DNA of 7,194 nt from a bacterium. GTDB taxonomy: Bacteria; Krumholzibacteriota; Krumholzibacteria; LZORAL124-64-63. The notes under the pieces are model-generated. The model did no database searches and was not told the DNA's origin. It saw nothing but the letters and a program-made list of their open reading frames with translations. Numbering within the stretch: the stretch's first letter is position 1; each line of letters opens with the position of its first letter. The position numbers and the translations under genes were made by a program. This document shows, one piece after another, positions 1-4,600 of the stretch. Where the stretch lies: NCBI GenBank assembly GCA_021767885.1, contig JAASSM010000078.1, positions 1 through 7,194 on the forward strand, read 5' to 3'.

Positions 1-1190
1 ACCAGGTAGACGCCCATGGCCAGGCTGATGGAGACCCCCTTGCCGCTGCGGCTGGTGGTCACTGCCATGGGGATGCCCAGCAGGGTGAAGACCAGGCAGG
101 CGAAGGGGATGGCCAGCTTCTTGTGGAACTCCACCAGGTACTTGTTGGCCTTGCGCACCTGGGAGGCCGCGATGGTGGCCTGGGCACGGGCCTGGCTGGC
201 GCCGTGCTCCAGCTTGCGCGTGGTGGCCAGCATCATGGTGCGCCGCTCGGCGGTGTTGGCCGGCTCCTGACGCAGGGCCACCTGGCGCGAATCGGGATCC
301 AGCAGGCGGTACTGCCACTGGACCACGTCGGCCACCGTGTTGGCCACGTGCTGCCGGGCGTCCTCGCGGCGCTCGAACTGCTGGCGGGCCGCCTGGCGCA
401 GGTCGGTGAGGTTCATCTCGCGGTCGCCGCGGGCGCGGCGCTCGGACTGCTCGATGTCCCGCTCCATGTCCTCGAGGCGGATGTCGTGCTGGCCGAAGCG
501 GATCACCTGGTACTTGTCCGGATGGTCGGGGTCGGGGACCTCGTGGATCTCGCCGTCGTGCAGCTCGAGGATCATGGCGTTGGTGGCCCGGTCCGGCAGG
601 ATCCGGCCCCAGGCGGCGGTGGTCACCCGCGGGCTCACCTCCCGGGCCTGCTCCTTCTCGATGATCTGCACGTCGGTGATGCGGCCGGTGAGGTCGTCCT
701 TGCTGGCCACGTAGATGGTCATCTCCTCGGTGAGGTCGGTGAACATCTGCGGGCGGATCTCCAGCATGGGGCGGGAGCGCTTGATGTCGTAGAGCAGGCC
801 CACCAGGGTGTGGTTGGACTCGGGGTAGACGTAGTGATTGAACGCGGTCAATCCGCCGCCGATGAGGGCGGCGCCGAGGAGCAGGGGACGCAGCACCGAC
901 CACAGGCTGACGCCGCTGGCCTTCAGGGCCGTAATTTCATTGTCGGCAGCGAGTTGACCCACGGACATCAGGACCGCCACGAGCACCGACATTGGAACGG
1001 ATAATGCAAGCGTGTACCCGAGGCTCAGGACCAGGACCTTGGTGGCCACCACGAACGGCACGCCCTTGCTGACGAACATGTCCACGTAGCGGAACAGGAC
1101 GTCGATCATCAGCAGGAACGTGATGGTGAACAGCCCGAAGAAGAAGGGCCCCACCGCCGCTCGCAACAAGTGCCTGTCCAGTAAGCGCAT
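1..1190 (-). CDS. LptF/LptG-family LPS export permease (YjgP/YjgQ), C-terminus cut by window edge
   Basis: Inner-membrane permease subunit of the Lpt ABC transporter, which with LptB extracts lipopolysaccharide and passes it to the periplasmic LptC/LptA bridge. Visible: 396 complete codons. Residues 12-34, 46-76 and 96-117 are hydrophobic (TM1-3). The family signature DNEITALKASG is at 83-93, followed by a FNHYVYPESN motif at 117-126. A beta-rich periplasmic stretch (about 130-258) fits the jellyroll domain. Residues 259-352 are charged and probably helical, then VEFHKKLAIPFACLVF at 353-368 opens TM4, again typical of the family. The ATG at 1190-1188 is chosen because AGGA lies 7 nt upstream and the protein starts directly with MRLLDRHLLR, like family N-termini. 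E. coli members have about 360 residues, so this one is long. LptF or LptG cannot be decided: the LDR start is LptG-like, the DNEITALKASG region rather LptF-like. Family call firm; subtype open. Confidence 0.93.
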   Translation of the reverse strand, partial: MRLLDRHLLRAAVGPFFFGLFTITFLLMIDVLFRYVDMFVSKGVPFVVATKVLVLSLGYTLALSVPMSVLVAVLMSVGQLAADNEITALKASGVSLWSVLRPLLLGAALIGGGLTAFNHYVYPESNHTLVGLLYDIKRSRPMLEIRPQMFTDLTEEMTIYVASKDDLTGRITDVQIIEKEQAREVSPRVTTAAWGRILPDRATNAMILELHDGEIHEVPDPDHPDKYQVIRFGQHDIRLEDMERDIEQSERRARGDREMNLTDLRQAARQQFERREDARQHVANTVADVVQWQYRLLDPDSRQVALRQEPANTAERRTMMLATTRKLEHGASQARAQATIAASQVRKANKYLVEFHKKLAIPFACLVFTLLGIPMAVTTSRSGKGVSISLAMGVYL

Positions 1191-1197
1191 CCGCGGA

Positions 1198-1201
1198 TCC
1201 T
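1198..1201 (-). promoter_or_regulatory. Weak Shine-Dalgarno (AGGA) for the Lpt permease
   Basis: The minus strand reads AGGATCCGCGGATG, placing AGGA 7 nt before the ATG at 1190. The spacing is good but the match is only four bases. It supports this ATG over the open frame that continues upstream, which has no recognisable protein content. Confidence 0.5.
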
Positions 1202-1280
1202 GTTCTGGTTCGTCCCGGGCTCTCCGACTAGACTGCGGGTCGGCCGTCTCGCCGGCTGCGGCTCCGTCCCGAGGTGGTTC

Positions 1281-1303
1281 GGCCGCCGGGGGCCGGCCGC
1301 CGG
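1281..1303. repeat. Short direct repeat GGCCGCCGG x2
   Basis: GGCCGCCGG occurs at 1281-1289 and again at 1295-1303, start to start 14 bp, with a GGCCGGCC palindrome (1291-1298) overlapping the junction. Such tandem spacing could be an operator, but in DNA this GC-rich a 9-bp repeat may be chance. No regulator is known. Confidence 0.3.
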
Positions 1304-1331
1304 TCCGGCGTGCCGGGCGCCGGCGGGGCGT

Positions 1332-1348
1332 CCTGCCGTGGGGGCAGG
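1332..1348 (+). other. Small perfect hairpin in the sprA upstream region
   Basis: CCTGCC (1332-1337) pairs perfectly with GGCAGG (1343-1348) across a GTGGG loop, a stem of six base pairs, four of them G-C. No T-tract follows, so it is not an intrinsic terminator. If sprA transcription starts upstream of it, it would sit about 85 nt before the proposed start codon in the mRNA leader. It may also be incidental. Confidence 0.35.
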
Positions 1349-1417
1349 CCGACCACTGGATGGGACGGAACCCCGGGCCCACGTCCGCCAGGGCGGGCCC
1401 AATGGTAATGGATCGAC

Positions 1418-1423
1418 GAGGAG
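1418..1423 (+). promoter_or_regulatory. Strong Shine-Dalgarno (GAGGAG) for the TTG start of sprA
   Basis: GAGGAG lies 9 nt before TTG at 1433, the first usable start codon after the in-frame TAA at 1406-1408. It is the best ribosome-binding match near any candidate start. The in-frame GTG at 1496 has only a G-run (1486-1490) and ATG at 1553 has none, so this site decides the start reported for sprA. Confidence 0.55.
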
Positions 1424-1432
1424 TGTCGAGGG

Positions 1433-1603
1433 TTGACCACGCGCCCGAGGCCGACCAGCCCCGCCCGCCGACCCCCGGCCCATCCGGGGGCGCCGGTGCG
1501 TGGCCGGGCGGCGCGGCCGGACCGGGCACGGGGGCGAGCCGCGCGGCACCTGATGGTCCTGGTCCTCACGCTGCTCGTCCTGCCGGCCGCTCCCCTCGAC
1601 GCG
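1433..1603 (+). other. Predicted Sec signal sequence of SprA with an unusually long Arg/Pro-rich leader
   Basis: From the TTG start the first 38 residues contain 11 Arg, no Lys and many Pro and Ala. They are followed by the hydrophobic core LMVLVLTLLVL (40-50) and a likely cleavage site after LDA (55-57, before QD). The core and cleavage region are convincing and fit an outer-membrane protein. Starting at GTG 1496 would give a more ordinary n-region of about 18 residues, while ATG 1553 would leave no positive charge before the core. There is no clear twin-arginine motif. Confidence 0.6.
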
Positions 1604-4600
1604 CAGGACGCCGACGCCGGCGCCGACCCCGGCGACGGCGCCGCGGCCGGGATGGCGGCACCGATCACGCGCGAGCAGGGCCTGATCCTCGTGGGCATGG
1701 ATCCGCTCCTGGCCGCCACCGAGGATCCCCGCCTGCTCGGACCGCGGCGTCTGGCCTGGCGCCAGCGGCTCCTGGACCAGGGGATCGACCCGGTCACCGA
1801 TCGCGAGGGGCCGACGCTGCGGTCGGTCTTCAAGCGGCATCTGCTGCAGCGCATCAACATCGACCTCGAGCGGGAAGAGGAGCAGGTCGAGACCAACGGG
1901 TTCGCCGGCCTGTACACCCGGATCCGATACCCCGATTGGTTCTTCCTGTTCCCGACGGCCCGGACCCTGCCCGGCGGCTTCGCGTACTATCCGCCCCGCC
2001 CGGTGGATGATCCGGTGGTCGATCTCTTCGTCGACGATCCCGCCGTGGCCTTCGAGCGCGACTGGGCCCTGCGCACCGAGACCAGCCGCCTGCGCGACCT
2101 GGACGTCGCCGGTGGGGGCCGCCGCGCCCGCGGCGAGGACGGTCTGATCAACCTGACCATCCCCATCAAGCTGCCGCGCACCCTCGAGGCCATCATCGGC
2201 CGGGGCGACAAGACCAACATCAAGATCACCGGCCGCGAGCACATCGCCATCCGGGGCGAGACCACGCGCAGCAACCAGTTCACGCCCACCGAGCGCGTCA
2301 GCAGCCAGAGCTGGTTCCCGGACCTGGACATGGAGCAGCAGCTCCAGGTGAACCTCACCGGGCAGATCGGCGAGAAGATCTTCATCGAGGTGGATCACAA
2401 CAGCGAGGCCATCGGCCCGGAGGCCACCAAGATCAAGCTGGAGTACCGGGGCGACGAGGACGAGATCATCCAGAGCATCGAGACCGGCGACGTGGGCCTG
2501 ACCCTGCCCGGCGGCCAGCTCCTGGGCTACCAGGGCAACAAGCAGGGCCTGTTCGGCGTGAAGGTGACCGGCCAGTTCGGCCCGGCGGACTTCACGGTGG
2601 TGGCGTCGAAGCAGAAGGCCGAGTCGGATTCCAAGAGCTTCAACAGCAAGGGCGGCGAGGTCACCGAGCACGTGATCCCCTCCTGGAGCTACCTGAACAA
2701 CCGCTTCTTCCGGCTGGACCTGCCGCCGCTGCCGCAGGACCAGCACGAGATCTTCGGCTACGCCACGCCCGACGACCCCGGCCGCGACAGCGCCGCCGAG
2801 TACGGCGGCAACCAGCGCATCGACCCCACGTCGGTGCGCATCTACCGCAAGCTCGGGTCGGTGCCGCCACAGACCGACGACGTCCAGTACGTGGCCGCCA
2901 CCATCGACCCCACGGGCGTCTGGGACCCTGCCCACCTCGCGCCCCTCTCGGTGGACGACTACGAGTACGGCCTGGTCTGGCGCCCGCTGCCGGTGTCGTT
3001 CCTGCGCGACGTGGACGACAACATCATCGCCGTGGACCTGGGCACCGAGATGCAGGACGCCGACATCCTGGCGGTGACCTACGACGTGGTCGACCGCAAC
3101 ACCGGCGATCTGCTCTGGCGCGTGGGCGAGGATCCCAACAATCCGGACGCGGAGCGGGGCCTGCTCATCGGCGAGCAGGCCTATTACCGCATGAAGCTGC
3201 TCAAGCCCGCCCAGCCGGAGCCCTTCACCTTCCAGTACGTCCTGCGCAACATCTACCCGCTGGGCGGCACCAACATCGATCCCGAGAGCTTCGAGCTGCG
3301 CATCGAGACCACCACCGTGCAGGACAATCCCGACCAGCACGGCACCCAGGGCCTGCGCTACCTGCGGCTGTTCGGCCTGGACAGCGAGAACCCCCAGGGC
3401 GAACCCCAGCCCGACGGCGTGGTGGACAAGCACATCCCCGAGCTCATCGATCTCGACCGCGGCCTGCTCAAGTTCCCCTTCGATTTCCCCGAGCCCTTCG
3501 CCTCGGACGAGGACACCTACCGCGAGTACGCCGGTCTGCCGCCGGGCGACGCCCAGTGGGAGTGGGACGGCACCCTGCTGGCGGATGATCGGACGCCGGA
3601 GATCTACGATCCGGAGACCCTGCCCAGCGACTACGACCGGTTCGGCACCTTCCGCCTGGTGGCCGTCCACGCCGCCGCCAGCAGCGTGATCAACCTCGGC
3701 GCCTCCAACATCGAGGAGGGCTCGGAGACCGTCACCCTGGACGGGCGCACCCTGGTGCGGGACGTGGACTACACCATCGACTACCTCTTCGGCACCGTGG
3801 AGCTGAAGGGCGAGGCGGCGGGTCAGCTCCAGCCCGACAGCAACATCCAGGTCAACTACCAGTACGCGCCCTTCTTCGGCGGTGGCCAGAGCAGCCTGCT
3901 GGGCCTGAACCTGGGCTACGACCTGGGCCGCGACAGCAAGCTCTCGACCACCTGGCTCTACCAGTCCAAGAGCATCGTTGGCAACAAGGCCAAGCTGGGA
4001 GAGGAGCCCAGCCGCACCCTGGTGGGCAACCTGAACCTCAACCACACCATCCGCTCGGACCTGCTGACGGACTTCGGCAACCTCTTCGCCCTCAAGGACC
4101 GCGAGACCCCCAGCACGCTGGAGTTCCGTGGCGAGGCCGCCATCTCCATCCCCAATCCCAACACCCGGGACAAGGCCTACCTCGAGGACTTCGAGGGCGC
4201 CGCCAGCACCGACGTGGTCACCCTCGGCCGCCTGGGCTGGTACCGCGCCAGCCGGCCCATCGATCCCGAGACCCGCCTGCTCCGCGAGGCGGGCGAGCGG
4301 CTCAGCGACGTGCGCTGGTACACCCCGGAGACCCGTGTGCTGCGCCGCTGGCTCAACCCCGAGCTGCAGGGCCAGGAGCGCGACGAGACCCAGCAGGCCA
4401 TCACCGTCTACCTGCGCCAGGACGGGGGCTGGACCCAGGACAGCTGGGGCGGCCTGATGCGCGGCCTCAGCCGCACGGGCCTGGACCTGAGCAAGTCCCA
4501 GTTCCTGGAGATCTGGATCAACGACGGCGAGCGCGATCCGGCCACGCGCCGCGGCAAGGTGCACATCGACTTCGGCACCATCAGCGAGGACTTCGTCTGG

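Larger units (their letters stand above)
1191..1432. promoter_or_regulatory. Divergent intergenic region between the Lpt permease and sprA
   Basis: These 242 bp separate the 5' ends of two divergent genes, so promoters for both should lie here or, for sprA, possibly further upstream in the permease gene. The stretch is extremely GC-rich. I see no convincing -35/-10 pair on either strand. The only AT-leaning spots are around 1225-1234 (CGACTAGACT) and 1401-1413 (AATGGTAATGGAT). It contains a perfect 6-bp hairpin, a 9-bp direct repeat and two GGGCCC palindromes (1375-1380 and 1395-1400). No tRNA, riboswitch or small gene is recognisable. Confidence 0.6.

Noticed and set aside
123..1004. A 293-codon plus-strand open frame
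   Set aside because: It is codon-aligned antisense to the Lpt permease. It stops exactly where that gene uses a TTA codon (1002-1004). Its composition (Leu, Val, Gly, His, Ala) is typical of an antisense shadow.
1332..1348. Hairpin read as an intrinsic terminator
   Set aside because: There is no T-tract on either side, and it lies between the 5' ends of two divergent genes, where no transcript is expected to end.
1403..1411. TGGTAATGG as an extended -10 promoter element for sprA
   Set aside because: The match to TATAAT is poor, no -35 is visible at the right distance, and transcription starting from it would leave almost no leader before the GAGGAG site.
1228..1917. A 229-codon minus-strand open frame over the intergenic region and the sprA 5' end
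   Set aside because: Its composition is rich in Arg, Ser, Pro and Gly with no recognisable motif. It is a GC-driven shadow of the sprA 5' region.
1120..2010. A 296-codon plus-strand open frame across the intergenic region and the start of sprA
   Set aside because: It overlaps sprA in another frame and the translation is low-complexity Arg/Pro/Gly/Ala. The sprA frame over the same bases gives a signal peptide and ordinary protein sequence.
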